11,852 bases of DNA from Clostridia bacterium (GTDB lineage Bacteria > Bacillota_A > Clostridia > Oscillospirales > CAG-272). Position 1 is the first letter of the stretch; the number at the start of each line of letters is the position of its first letter. Made by a program: the position numbers and the translations under genes. Under the pieces are notes generated by a model. That model was not told the DNA's origin and did no database searches. It saw only the letters and a program-made list of their open reading frames with translations. The DNA is taken from positions 1 through 11,852 of the forward strand of contig JAFQWB010000062.1 in assembly GCA_017407725.1 (NCBI GenBank). Direction: 5' to 3'. This document shows positions 1 through 7,680 of this stretch, piece after piece.

Positions 1-154
1 AGCTGCTATTCCTAACTATAGCCACGGTGACGAAGTTACTGTTAAGGCAGTATTTTCTGCTGACGGTAAGATTGACTGCTAAGCTAACGGCGAGCTTCTC
101 TTCACTGTTGAAGTAGGCGCAGATGCTCTCTACGGAACAGGATACGGTGTAAGA
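1..154 (+). repeat. Near-identical copy of 499-652 (498-bp offset)
   Basis: Bases 1-154 match 499-652 except at position 53 (T versus G at 551) and position 82 (A versus C at 580). From position 155 on, the two copies drift apart quickly. Such a sharp edge is expected from recent gene conversion or unequal crossing-over between modules, or from an assembly join at a contig end. Confidence 0.9.
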
Positions 155-2260
155 TCTAAGATCGTTGGCGCTACATTTACAAACGTAGTTGCTAAGTCCA
201 GCTTAGTAACATTCACAGGAGATTGGGCAGTTAAGGGCGACACATATACAAACGCTTCCACATTGGCTCTTCTCGAGCTTGGTCAGAACGACACTAAGGA
301 CGGCGAATATTCCGCAACAATTAAGGGTCTTGCTGATAGCGCACAGCTCGACGCAGCTCTCATTTTCTGTGCAAAAGACAATGTTGAAGGTCTTGGATAT
401 TGGGAAAATGATGCTTCCTACTATGCACTCTTTGTAAACGATGGTAAGAACCTCGGACTTGCAAGAATGGATAACGGTTGGAAGGGTTGGCTCAAGGAAG
501 CTGCTATTCCTAACTATAGCCACGGTGACGAAGTTACTGTTAAGGCAGTAGTTTCTGCTGACGGTAAGATTGACTGCTACGCTAACGGCGAGCTTCTCTT
601 CACTGTTGAAGTAGGCGCAGATGCTCTCTACGGAACAGGATACGGTGTAAGAGCTAAGGTTGCAGGCGTTACATTTACAAATGTTGTTGCTAAGTCTAAC
701 AACATTGAATATAAGGGCACATGGAACAAGAACGGTGACAAGTATGTATCTCTCAGCGAATCCGCTCTTATCGAGATTGGTAAGGCAGAAACTGCAGTTG
801 GTACTTACAAGGCTAACATCACAGGTGATCCTAACAACACAAGCCTTGATGCTGCAATTATATTTGCTGCAAAAGACAACGTTGAAGGTCTTGGATATTG
901 GGAAAATGATGCTTCCTACTATGCAGTTATGATACTTAACAGCGGTGCACTCGGAATTGCCAGACTCAACAACGGTTGGGGCGGCTGGGTTGATAATAAG
1001 CTTCCTGCTATTCCCAACTACAAGCACGGCGATACAGTTGAAGTTAAGGCAGAGGTATTCCCTGACGGTACTGTTAAGTGCTACGCAAACGGAGAGCTTC
1101 TTATAACTGTTAACGTAGGTGCTGAGAATCTTTACGGCACAGGCTACGGATATAGATCAAGAATTGCCGGCGCTACATTCGATAGCTTCGAATACTCTCC
1201 CCTTTACACAACAATTCAGGGTGAATTCGCATTCAACGATGACAATACAGTAACACGTAACGCTAACAACTCTCTCGTTATTAAGGGTGAGCAGGCTCCC
1301 ACAGCAGCTGGTAAGTATACACTTACATATAACAACATTGCTGATGGCGATCACGGTATGGTTATTGCATACTCCAAGACAGGCGATGCTACATGGGAAG
1401 GCGAAGGCATTTCCTACTACTTTATTTTCGTTTCTCCCGACGGTGTCTTCATTGGTAAGACAGATAACGGTGTATGGTCAACAATTGAGAACTCAGGTGC
1501 AAGATGTGGTACGGTATATCGTCCCAACTATGCAGAGGCTGGCGAGCACACTGTAACTGTTGATTACAACGGCGCAGGAGTATTCGTTGTATATCTTGAC
1601 GGTATTTATGCTTATACAAAGTATGATACAGCACCCCTCACAGGCACAGGCTACGGCTACAGAGCAGGTAAGCCTGATGTAACATTTACATCTATCGAGT
1701 ATGCGGCAAGCGAGAACACTTCTACATACGAGTTTAACAATAAGATGCTCGTTGAGACAACTGCAACCGGAGATAAGCTCTACCATCCTACAGGCTGGTG
1801 GAACTCCACAGTTAACCAGGGTGACGTAACAGGTTACCAGGCTCCCCAGGGAACATATGAAGTAACAATGACCTATGCAAGCGTTGGTGATAACTGCAAC
1901 AACTTCTATTTCGCAGGAACAGGTATGACTGATAACAAGATCTGGTCCGGTGAAGCTTACCACGTTGCTATGCTTGACCATGACACACTTGGTCTTACAA
2001 AGTCTAGCGGTGACTGGGGCGGCTGGGCTAAGACAGCTGATATCGCTAACCCCAACAAGGAAGCAGTTACAATCAAGGCTGAGTACAAGATTGAAGGCGG
2101 CGTAGGAACAATCAAGGTTTATGCTAAGGTTGGCGACGCTGATTATACTCTCGCATACGAGTACACAGATAATGCTCCTCTCCAGGGCAAGGCATACGGT
2201 GTTGAGCTTGCAATGTTTGGATCTGTATCCACACCTGTTAAGTTCACAGCTAACAAGAGC
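2..2260 (+). repeat. Tandem array of five protein-repeat modules of about 500 bp
   Basis: Approximate module boundaries are 2-202 (partial), 203-700 (498 bp), 701-1201 (501 bp), 1202-1708 (507 bp) and 1709-2260. Modules one to three are close relatives of each other. Module four keeps the YGTGYGYR and FTS.EY endings but otherwise diverges. Module five is the most divergent, retaining GDWGGW, a YG-containing strand and the overall length. The boundaries were set by aligning the recurring strand motifs by eye. Confidence 0.85.
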
Positions 2261-2305
2261 CCCTTCGTAACACCCGGTGATTCTGAGGATGCTGAGAACG
2301 CTTAA
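2..2305 (+). CDS. Multi-repeat extracellular beta-sandwich (LamG/ConA-like) protein, 5'-partial, interrupted by an in-frame TAA
   Basis: The reading frame enters from the left edge and runs to a TAA at 2303-2305, broken once by TAA at 80-82. It encodes about five repeats of 166-169 residues. Repeated signatures are GLGYWENDASYYA, DNGW.GW, AIPNY.HGD, a CYANGELL strand and YGTGYG.R. The aromatic- and Gly-rich strand pattern suggests concanavalin A/LamG-like domains, which commonly bind glycans; this is inferred from pattern, not a confirmed family match. The end is a short acidic tail (TPGDSEDAENA) with no LPXTG motif or C-terminal membrane segment. Any signal peptide would lie upstream of the window. 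No believable start exists inside: TTG at 263 and ATG at 467 fall within repeats and lack ribosome sites. Lysine is AAG almost throughout, suggesting very high expression. An adhesin, an S-layer-like protein or the binding tail of a large enzyme are alternatives. Confidence 0.75.
371..426 (+). repeat. Conserved 56-bp block shared with module three (869-924)
   Basis: This block encodes AKDNVEGLGYWENDASYYA. It recurs 498 bp downstream with a single difference (GACAAT versus GACAAC), while flanking DNA of the two modules differs much more. It also contains the only AAA lysine codon of its module. Local gene conversion or strong constraint on this strand pair could explain it. Confidence 0.8.
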
Positions 2306-2338
2306 TAATTAATTCTTTGATTTTTCAGAGATAAAATA

Positions 2339-2362
2339 GCAATGAGAATTAATTCTTATTGC
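2339..2362. repeat. Inverted repeat in the 3' UTR of the repeat-protein gene
   Basis: GCAATGAGAATT is followed directly by AATTCTTATTGC, giving a 12-bp inverted repeat with one G-U pair if folded as RNA. No T-tract follows, so it is not itself a terminator. It lies 12 bp upstream of the terminator stem and could stabilise the 3' end of the transcript or be a protein-binding site. The role is unknown. Confidence 0.5.
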
Positions 2363-2374
2363 AACTAAGCTACT

Positions 2375-2415
2375 AAGGAGGTCCATATTGATTTTTCAAT
2401 ATGGACCTCTTTTTT
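2375..2415 (+). terminator. Strong intrinsic terminator after the repeat-protein gene
   Basis: A perfect 14-bp stem (arms 2378-2391 and 2396-2409) closes a TTTT loop. The stem extends by a G-U and two A-U pairs into the following T-run (2410-2415). An A pair lies opposite that run, so it may also work weakly in the opposite direction. It separates the repeat-protein gene from the glycosidase-like operon downstream. Confidence 0.95.
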
Positions 2416-2435
2416 AAATAAATTTATAATTAACC

Positions 2436-2464
2436 TTGAAAATTCATCCCGAAAGGGATATAAT
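2436..2464 (+). promoter_or_regulatory. Sigma-A type promoter for the propeller operon
   Basis: The -35 hexamer TTGAAA (2436-2441) and the -10 hexamer TATAAT (2459-2464) are separated by exactly 17 bp. This predicts transcription starting near 2471, with a 5' leader of roughly 26 nt before the ATG at 2497. It lies just after the terminator of the preceding gene and is the only convincing promoter I see before the block of six downstream genes. Confidence 0.8.
2446..2459. promoter_or_regulatory. Inverted repeat in the promoter spacer, candidate operator
   Basis: ATCCC-GAAA-GGGAT forms a perfect 5-bp inverted repeat around a 4-bp centre, placed between the -35 and -10 boxes and touching the first base of the -10. 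A repressor bound here would block RNA polymerase. It lies upstream of the predicted transcript start, so an RNA hairpin role is unlikely. The cognate regulator is not in the window. Confidence 0.4.
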
Positions 2465-2496
2465 ATATAAAAAATAATTCAGGATTGGAATATGAA

Positions 2497-4134
2497 ATGA
2501 AAAAATTTGCTATCATTTTTATTTTTCTTTTTATCGCACTTTTTGTTGTTTCGTGTGCAGGTGATAATTCACCCAAAGTAACAACAGACGCGACTACGAC
2601 GGTAACCACCACAGTTGTAACAACAAAGGCGGTCAGCCTTGCCGATTATACTGTTATAAGACCCGACGTAAACTCGGACTATCTCAAAAATTCAGCTACA
2701 TACCTTAAAGATTTCGCGGAAAAGTATCTTGAAGCTGATCTAAAGGTATCGATAGACGACGTTAAGAAGGACGAATCTGTTGATGATAAAAAAGAGATAC
2801 TTATAGGTGAGACGGGTAGAAAAGAAAGCTTGGACGCAAAGAATGCGCTTGCAGAAAAGGGACTTAAGAATTCCTTCATCATCCGTTTTACCGATAATAA
2901 AATAGTTATTCTCGGAAGCGGTGAAAAGGAAACCGCAAAGGGTGTTAAGTATTTCTGCGAAAATTATCTGAAAACCGGGTTCACCGCTGAGCCCGCCGAA
3001 TACGTAAGTGAAGAGCTCGGTGAGCTTTCCATACTTGAAAACCTTGTTGAATTTTCGGTAGAGTCCAAAACCAAGATATACGGCCCCACACTTAAAGATC
3101 AGAATATAAACTTAAAATATACGTCTGTTATAGTTCTTGGGCATTCCGAAAGTAATAATGGAACGCTTATCGCGACCTGCGAGGATTACGCTTACAACCA
3201 CTATAATATAAGAAGAAGCACAGACGGAGGAAAGACCTGGGAAAAGATTGCCGAGGTTGGTGAGCAGTTCTATCCCGATATGTACGTAGCAAACTGGTGT
3301 CCTTCACTCTATGAGCTTCCCTATAAGGTTGGAGAAATGGAGGCTGGAACTCTTCTTCTTTCCGCAACGACAAGAGACAGAAGGACTGTAGAAGCCACAA
3401 GAACGACTATATGGAAGAGCACCGATGAGGGTGTCACCTGGACAGAGCTTCCCATAGTTGACAGAGGCTTCGGCGGGGGACGCGGAATGTACGAGCCCTT
3501 CCTTGTTGCAAATGAAAAGGGAGAGCTTGTATGCTTCTATTCGGATGAGACAGAGGTTAACAAAAACGGCGGTCAGCGTCTTGTTTATAAGGTAAGCACC
3601 GACGGTGAAACTTGGGGCAAGAAACAGTATCTCATAGCACCCGAGGATAAGTCAAAGAGACCCGGAATGCCCATTGTAACACCTCTTGATGACGGAAGAT
3701 ATATGCTTGTGTACGAGATGGTAGGACTCAATGACGGAGAGCTTTACTACAAGATCACCGATGACCTTACCGACTGGGGCGATTATACTAAGTACGGAAC
3801 TGCAATAAAGGCGCAAAACGGAAGCGCTCCTCACGCGACTCCATACGTTACGTATCTCCCCGATGTAGGTATAAACGGTGCGCTTATTTTGTCTTCGTGG
3901 AGAATGAGCGGCTCCGATCACGTATATTCCGATATTTTCATAAGCACGGATTTCGGAAAAACATGGTATACGGTAGATAATCCGCTACCCTATGAATATA
4001 ATCACGATATGGGATACGGATACAGTCCCTGCTTCGCTATAGGCGAAAACGGAACGGTCTACTATACAAACAACGTAAATGCTGAGTACGGAAACAGATC
4101 CGATATGATGATAGCTGTACTCAAAATTAAATAA
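2497..4134 (+). CDS. Surface lipoprotein with sialidase/GH93-like Asp-box propeller, paralog 1 (likely altered active site)
   Basis: This is a predicted lipoprotein of 545 aa. Residues 1-20 form a hydrophobic leader ending in lipobox VVSC with lipidated Cys20, then a Thr-rich spacer (about 29-44). Residues about 48-165 form an alpha/beta domain with the EILIGET.R motif (100-108), similar in style to the GH67/GH20 N-terminal domains. From about 190 a beta-propeller follows with Asp-boxes at 241-248, 308-315, 367-373 (short) and 483-490. YEPF (Glu333) and YSDE (348-351) are kept and are candidate acid residues. Two arginines conserved in paralogs 3 and 4 are missing: the YPR motif reads YTS (208-210), and HR..YSP reads HDMGYGYSP (503-511). 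It may bind rather than cleave glycans, or act on a different sugar. The ATG at 2497 is chosen because AGGA at 2481-2484 serves it and because the upstream TTG has no ribosome site. It is the first gene of the operon. Confidence 0.88.
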   Translation: MKKFAIIFIFLFIALFVVSCAGDNSPKVTTDATTTVTTTVVTTKAVSLADYTVIRPDVNSDYLKNSATYLKDFAEKYLEADLKVSIDDVKKDESVDDKKEILIGETGRKESLDAKNALAEKGLKNSFIIRFTDNKIVILGSGEKETAKGVKYFCENYLKTGFTAEPAEYVSEELGELSILENLVEFSVESKTKIYGPTLKDQNINLKYTSVIVLGHSESNNGTLIATCEDYAYNHYNIRRSTDGGKTWEKIAEVGEQFYPDMYVANWCPSLYELPYKVGEMEAGTLLLSATTRDRRTVEATRTTIWKSTDEGVTWTELPIVDRGFGGGRGMYEPFLVANEKGELVCFYSDETEVNKNGGQRLVYKVSTDGETWGKKQYLIAPEDKSKRPGMPIVTPLDDGRYMLVYEMVGLNDGELYYKITDDLTDWGDYTKYGTAIKAQNGSAPHATPYVTYLPDVGINGALILSSWRMSGSDHVYSDIFISTDFGKTWYTVDNPLPYEYNHDMGYGYSPCFAIGENGTVYYTNNVNAEYGNRSDMMIAVLKIK

Positions 4135-4155
4135 AATATTCTTGGAGAAACAAAA

Positions 4156-5835
4156 ATGAAGAAAATAGTTATTTTGGCGATTTGCGGTCTGCTTTTATTA
4201 GGATTGATTGCATGCAATTCCAAAGATACGAATAAGACAACAGCATCGCTTACGACAAATGCACCTACAACAAGTGGTACGGGTGCAGAGCAGAATAATC
4301 CTTCTATCTCCCTTGAAGGATATAAGGTAATAAGAGCAACCAAAGCAGACTCAAAGATGATAAAGGCGGCGGCACATCTTAAAAATGCCATTTGCGATAA
4401 CGTCCTTGATGACGTAAAGGTGGGAATAGATGAAATAAGAGTCAATGAGACATATGATCCTACACTCAAGGAGATCCTTATTGGAGAGACTAACAGAGAA
4501 GAGAGCATTGATGCTTTTGAGTATCTGAAAACAAAGGCAAACGAAAGCTCTTATATTATAAAGGTTTATGAGCATAAGATCGTAATTGTCGGAACAGACG
4601 ATAATGCAACCTATTCGGGAATGAAGTATTTTATCAATAACTTTGTAGACGGAAGAGAAATGGCGGGAACTATCGAGATTGCATCTGATTATGAGTTCGT
4701 GGCTACAAACGTTTCAAAAAAATATTTCCTTGACGATTTCACGGAAATTGACATTTCTCTTGTAAGCACGGTATATGGTCCGAGCAGAACGAATAAGGCG
4801 GCAACGATAACGTATGCTAAGGTTCTTTGCATAAATCACGATGAAAATAATCTCGGAACTCTTATCGCTACCTGCGAAGGTCTTGACAAGGAGACCTACG
4901 GTATTCACAGAAGTACCGACGGAGGAAAGACTTGGGAATATATTGCCGACGTAAAGGAACAGCTCAGCCCGAGTACAAGAGTTGCAAACTGGCAGCCCTC
5001 GCTTTATGAGCTGCCCTGCGACGTTGGCGATATGAAGAAGGGAACACTTCTTCTTGCGGGATGCTCAAGAGACCGCTCCACAGCAAAGGAAACTGTAATG
5101 ACTATCTGGAAGAGCTCTGACTGCGGAGAAACCTGGAAGCAGTTCACTATAGTTGACCAGGGCGGCGCTCTCGATCACGGTATGTACGAGCCATTCCTCC
5201 TTTGTGATGATGACGGAAGACTCGTTTGCTTCTATTCTGACGAAACAGAGGTTGACGACGTTCACGGACAGAGACTTGTATTCAAGGTTTCCGAGGACGG
5301 AAAGAAGTGGGGCGAAAAGCAGTACATAGTTAAGCCCGATAATAAGGTTGCAAGACCTGGTATGGTATCTGTTACAAAGATGGGCAACGGAAAATATTTT
5401 GCGGTTTACGAGATCCTTAATATAGACGGACAGCCTTATAATAAGATACACTTTAAGACGTCTGATTCTCTTACAAGCTGGGATGAGACGGATATGGGTA
5501 AGGTTCTTACCGCAGACGGTAATTTCCTTGGCTCTGCTCCTTGGTGCGTATGGACTCCCGCAGGCGGAGAGTGCGGAACGCTTTTTGTTACGGCAAGCTA
5601 TATGAATAGCGGAACTAAGGCTGCAGAGCTTTTCGTAAGTACTGACTACGGAAATACCTGGGAGGTTATTTCAAATCCTCTTCCGTACACCAAAACCGAC
5701 GATCACAGAATGGCGTATTCGCCCGGATTTGCTCTCGGATCAGACGGTACCGTTTATTACGTAAATGACGTAAATACAGAGTCTACCTATAGTAAGAAAG
5801 CCGATCTTAAGATCGCGGTTCTCAAGATAAATTAA
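4156..5835 (+). CDS. Surface lipoprotein with sialidase/GH93-like Asp-box propeller, paralog 2
   Basis: This is a predicted lipoprotein of 559 aa starting 21 bp after paralog 1, with ribosome site GGAGA at 4144-4148. The leader ends in lipobox LIAC (Cys20), followed by a Thr/Ser-rich spacer to about residue 45. The N-terminal alpha/beta domain (about 52-185) carries EILIGETNREES (106-117). The propeller has Asp-boxes at 253-260, 320-327, 379-385 (short) and 495-502. WQPSLYELP, YEPF (Glu345), YSDET (360-364), RPGM (400-403) and HRMAYSPGF (517-525) are all present. The early YPR motif is YAK (220-222), so one conserved Arg is replaced by Lys. GH33 sialidases and GH93 exo-arabinanases share this fold; the YEPF and YSDE spacing recalls GH93, but the substrate remains open. 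It probably acts on glycans at the outer cell surface. Confidence 0.88.
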   Translation: MKKIVILAICGLLLLGLIACNSKDTNKTTASLTTNAPTTSGTGAEQNNPSISLEGYKVIRATKADSKMIKAAAHLKNAICDNVLDDVKVGIDEIRVNETYDPTLKEILIGETNREESIDAFEYLKTKANESSYIIKVYEHKIVIVGTDDNATYSGMKYFINNFVDGREMAGTIEIASDYEFVATNVSKKYFLDDFTEIDISLVSTVYGPSRTNKAATITYAKVLCINHDENNLGTLIATCEGLDKETYGIHRSTDGGKTWEYIADVKEQLSPSTRVANWQPSLYELPCDVGDMKKGTLLLAGCSRDRSTAKETVMTIWKSSDCGETWKQFTIVDQGGALDHGMYEPFLLCDDDGRLVCFYSDETEVDDVHGQRLVFKVSEDGKKWGEKQYIVKPDNKVARPGMVSVTKMGNGKYFAVYEILNIDGQPYNKIHFKTSDSLTSWDETDMGKVLTADGNFLGSAPWCVWTPAGGECGTLFVTASYMNSGTKAAELFVSTDYGNTWEVISNPLPYTKTDDHRMAYSPGFALGSDGTVYYVNDVNTESTYSKKADLKIAVLKIN

Positions 5836-5841
5836 GTCTGA

Positions 5842-5965
5842 ATGAAAAAACGTTTTAATGTTCATTGTAGCCGTTTTTATACTGGCAGTATGTTCTTGTG
5901 CAGTAAATGAGCCGGTTACGGCGCTTTCACCCAATATTATTAAAGACATAAAGACAAAAAACTAA
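5842..5965 (+). pseudogene. Frameshifted lipoprotein leader remnant (or tiny lipoprotein)
   Basis: ATG at 5842 opens as MKKRF but soon leaves frame and stops at 5908-5910. One base further on in phase, ATG at 5858 reads 35 codons to TAA at 5963: a hydrophobic stretch FIVAVFILAVCSC, then AVNEPVT and a short charged tail. Removing one base near 5856 would join MKKRF to this hydrophobic stretch and produce a typical lipoprotein leader like those of the neighbouring genes. There is no good ribosome site for either ATG. I read it as the stump of another lipoprotein paralog whose body is gone; a genuine 35-residue lipoprotein is the alternative. The rest of the 158-bp gap holds no promoter or terminator that I can support. 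Confidence 0.5.
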
Positions 5966-5981
5966 TTTTAAGGTTATTTAA

Positions 5982-5990
5982 GAGGTGATC
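5982..5990 (+). promoter_or_regulatory. Extended Shine-Dalgarno that fixes the start of paralog 3
   Basis: GAGGTGATC is a nine-base uninterrupted match to the complement of the usual bacterial 16S rRNA 3' end (AGGAGGTGATC). Its GAGG core lies 8 nt before ATG 5994. The GTG at 5985 lies inside this site and cannot be the start. Confidence 0.85.
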
Positions 5991-5993
5991 GGA

Positions 5994-7652
5994 ATGACAA
6001 CAGTCAAAGTATTATTGATATCGCTATTGCTCGTGGTGCTTGTTGTTTTTTGTGCTTGCAGCACTTCATCTGTGGGTGTAACAACCTCCAAAAATACAGT
6101 TGCTTCGGTAACTACTGCGGCGCTGATTACAGAAGACGGAATAGACATAAGCGAATATAAGGTCATACGTGGGTACAAAGCCAACAAATCAATGGTATCG
6201 TATGCTGCTGCTCTTAAAAATGAGCTTTGTGACAATATTAGCGACGGCATAAAGGTCGGAACTGACGAAATCAGAATAAATCAGGAGTATGATCCGACTC
6301 TCAAGGAAATTCTTGTGGGTGAAACCAATAGAGAAGAGAGTAAGTCTGCACTTGCCATTCTTTCAGAGAAGGCTCCCGACGGCGGATATATTATAAAGGT
6401 TTTCGAAAATAAGATAGTTATTCTTGGATCCGAAGATAATATGACGGGAAGAGCTGTTAAGGACTTCGTTGTAAATTTTGTACGAAAAGAAAATTCGGGG
6501 CTTCTTAAAATAGATAAAAACTATGAGTATATCTGCACAGAGGTTTCGGACAACGTGATATTAAAGGGGCTTCAGGAAATGGAAATAAAACTTGTAAGTA
6601 AAGTATACGGACCTACAAAGTCCGATAAAAGACCCACGATAACCTATCCGAGAATTGTTGAAATTCAGCACGATGAAAAAAATCTCGGCACACTCATCGC
6701 AACCTGTGAGGGTCTTCATGAACCATTATATTCAATTCACAGAAGCACAGACGGCGGAAAGAGCTGGAAGATTATTTCAAGAATAATAGACCGTGAGGAT
6801 GGATTGACATCCGATTGGCAGCCACATCTTTATGAGCTTCCGAACAAGGTTGGAGATATGGAAAAGGGAACGCTTCTTTTGGCAGGATGCTCAAGAAACG
6901 CAACTAAGGCAGTAATGACAGTATGGAAAAGCACAGACTGCGGAGAATCATGGTCGCTGCTTTCAAGAGTTGATAGCGGAGGATTTGGCAAAGACGGAAT
7001 GTGGGAGCCTTTTCTTATCTGTGACGATGACGGATCACTCGTATGCTTCTATTCGGATGAAACTGAAGTAGCGAAAAACGGCGGACAAAGACTTGTTTTC
7101 AGAGTGTCGAAAGACGGAATTACATGGGGAGATAAGCAGTATATTGTTAAACCCGAGAATCTTAGCCTTCGTCCTGGAATGTTAACCATTGCAAAGATGG
7201 GTAACGGAAAGTATATTGCAACTTATGAAATAGTCGGTTATACTGGAAACGAAAATCATTACAAAATTTCGGATAGCCTTACTGATTGGGGCGATGCGAG
7301 CGATCTCGGTAAGCCGGTTAAGTCAAAAGACGGAAAATCTTGCGGCTCTTCGCCTTACGTTGCATGGACTCCTGATGGAGGCGAATGCGGAACTCTTCTG
7401 GTTACCGGTAAGCATATGGTCAGCGGATCAAGTACAACGGGAACAGATCTTTTCATTAGCTTTGATTACGGTAAAACGTGGGAATCCATAGATAATCCTC
7501 TCCCGTATAAGGATATGGGAGGACATAGAATGGCTTATTCTCCGGGATTTGCTGTAGGCGCGGACGGAACGGTATATTACGTTAACGACGTAAATGCTGA
7601 ATATGGAGATAAGGCTGATCTTAAGCTCGCAATTCTTAAGTTCAAAAAATAA
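5994..7652 (+). CDS. Surface lipoprotein with sialidase/GH93-like Asp-box propeller, paralog 3 (intact motif set)
   Basis: This is a predicted lipoprotein of 552 aa. The hydrophobic leader (4-19) ends at FCAC; Cys22 after Ala is the likelier lipid site, a slightly unusual lipobox. A Ser/Thr-rich spacer reaches about residue 45. The alpha/beta N-domain (about 53-185) carries EILVGETNREES (105-116). The propeller begins near YGPT (205-208) and contains YPR (218-220), Asp-boxes at 251-258, 313-320, 372-378 (short) and 489-496 (SFDYGKTW), WEPF (Glu338), YSDE (353-356), RPGM (393-396) and HRMAYSPGF (511-519). Unlike the two preceding copies it keeps both conserved arginines, so it is the best candidate for an active extracellular enzyme. 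The second of these paralogs is its closest relative by eye. A GH33-type sialidase or GH93-type exo-hydrolase are the leading readings. Confidence 0.88.
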   Translation: MTTVKVLLISLLLVVLVVFCACSTSSVGVTTSKNTVASVTTAALITEDGIDISEYKVIRGYKANKSMVSYAAALKNELCDNISDGIKVGTDEIRINQEYDPTLKEILVGETNREESKSALAILSEKAPDGGYIIKVFENKIVILGSEDNMTGRAVKDFVVNFVRKENSGLLKIDKNYEYICTEVSDNVILKGLQEMEIKLVSKVYGPTKSDKRPTITYPRIVEIQHDEKNLGTLIATCEGLHEPLYSIHRSTDGGKSWKIISRIIDREDGLTSDWQPHLYELPNKVGDMEKGTLLLAGCSRNATKAVMTVWKSTDCGESWSLLSRVDSGGFGKDGMWEPFLICDDDGSLVCFYSDETEVAKNGGQRLVFRVSKDGITWGDKQYIVKPENLSLRPGMLTIAKMGNGKYIATYEIVGYTGNENHYKISDSLTDWGDASDLGKPVKSKDGKSCGSSPYVAWTPDGGECGTLLVTGKHMVSGSSTTGTDLFISFDYGKTWESIDNPLPYKDMGGHRMAYSPGFAVGADGTVYYVNDVNAEYGDKADLKLAILKFKK

Positions 7653-7668
7653 ACAACAAAGCCGAAAA

Positions 7669-7673
7669 GGAGG
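7669..7673 (+). promoter_or_regulatory. Shine-Dalgarno deciding the start of the cytoplasmic propeller gene
   Basis: GGAGG lies 7 nt before ATG 7681. It rules out an in-frame ATG at 7594, which lies inside paralog 3 and would add a low-complexity, charged extension with no counterpart in the family. Confidence 0.85.
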
Positions 7674-7680
7674 ATTTAAT

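Noticed and set aside
80..82. TAA read as a sense codon (alternative code)
   Set aside because: TAA is the genuine terminal stop of every complete gene in the window.
263..265. TTG as the start of the repeat protein
   Set aside because: It falls in the middle of a repeat module, has no ribosome site, and the frame is open back to 83 and continues homologous to other modules on both sides.
203..1027. Long antisense open frame (274 codons)
   Set aside because: It lies wholly opposite the repeat-protein gene. Its openness follows from the strong codon bias there, it mirrors the repeat periodicity, and it has no ribosome site or recognisable domain.
2..1708. CRISPR-like or phage repeat array
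   Set aside because: The roughly 500-bp period is an in-frame protein module repeat without spacers.
2485..2487. TTG start adding four residues to paralog 1
   Set aside because: AGGA directly abuts it, leaving no spacing, and the added EYE residues would precede the normal MKK start of a lipoprotein leader.
5878..5883. TATACT as a -10 box for a promoter before paralog 3
   Set aside because: No acceptable -35 at 16-18 bp, and the site lies inside the leader-like coding remnant.
5911..5922. GCCG-GTTA-CGGC hairpin as a terminator after paralog 2
   Set aside because: The stem is only 4 bp and no T-tract follows; the downstream genes look co-transcribed.
7594..7596. ATG 7594 as start of paralog 4
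   Set aside because: It lies inside paralog 3, lacks a ribosome site and would add 29 residues unrelated to the family; GGAGG before 7681 fits much better.
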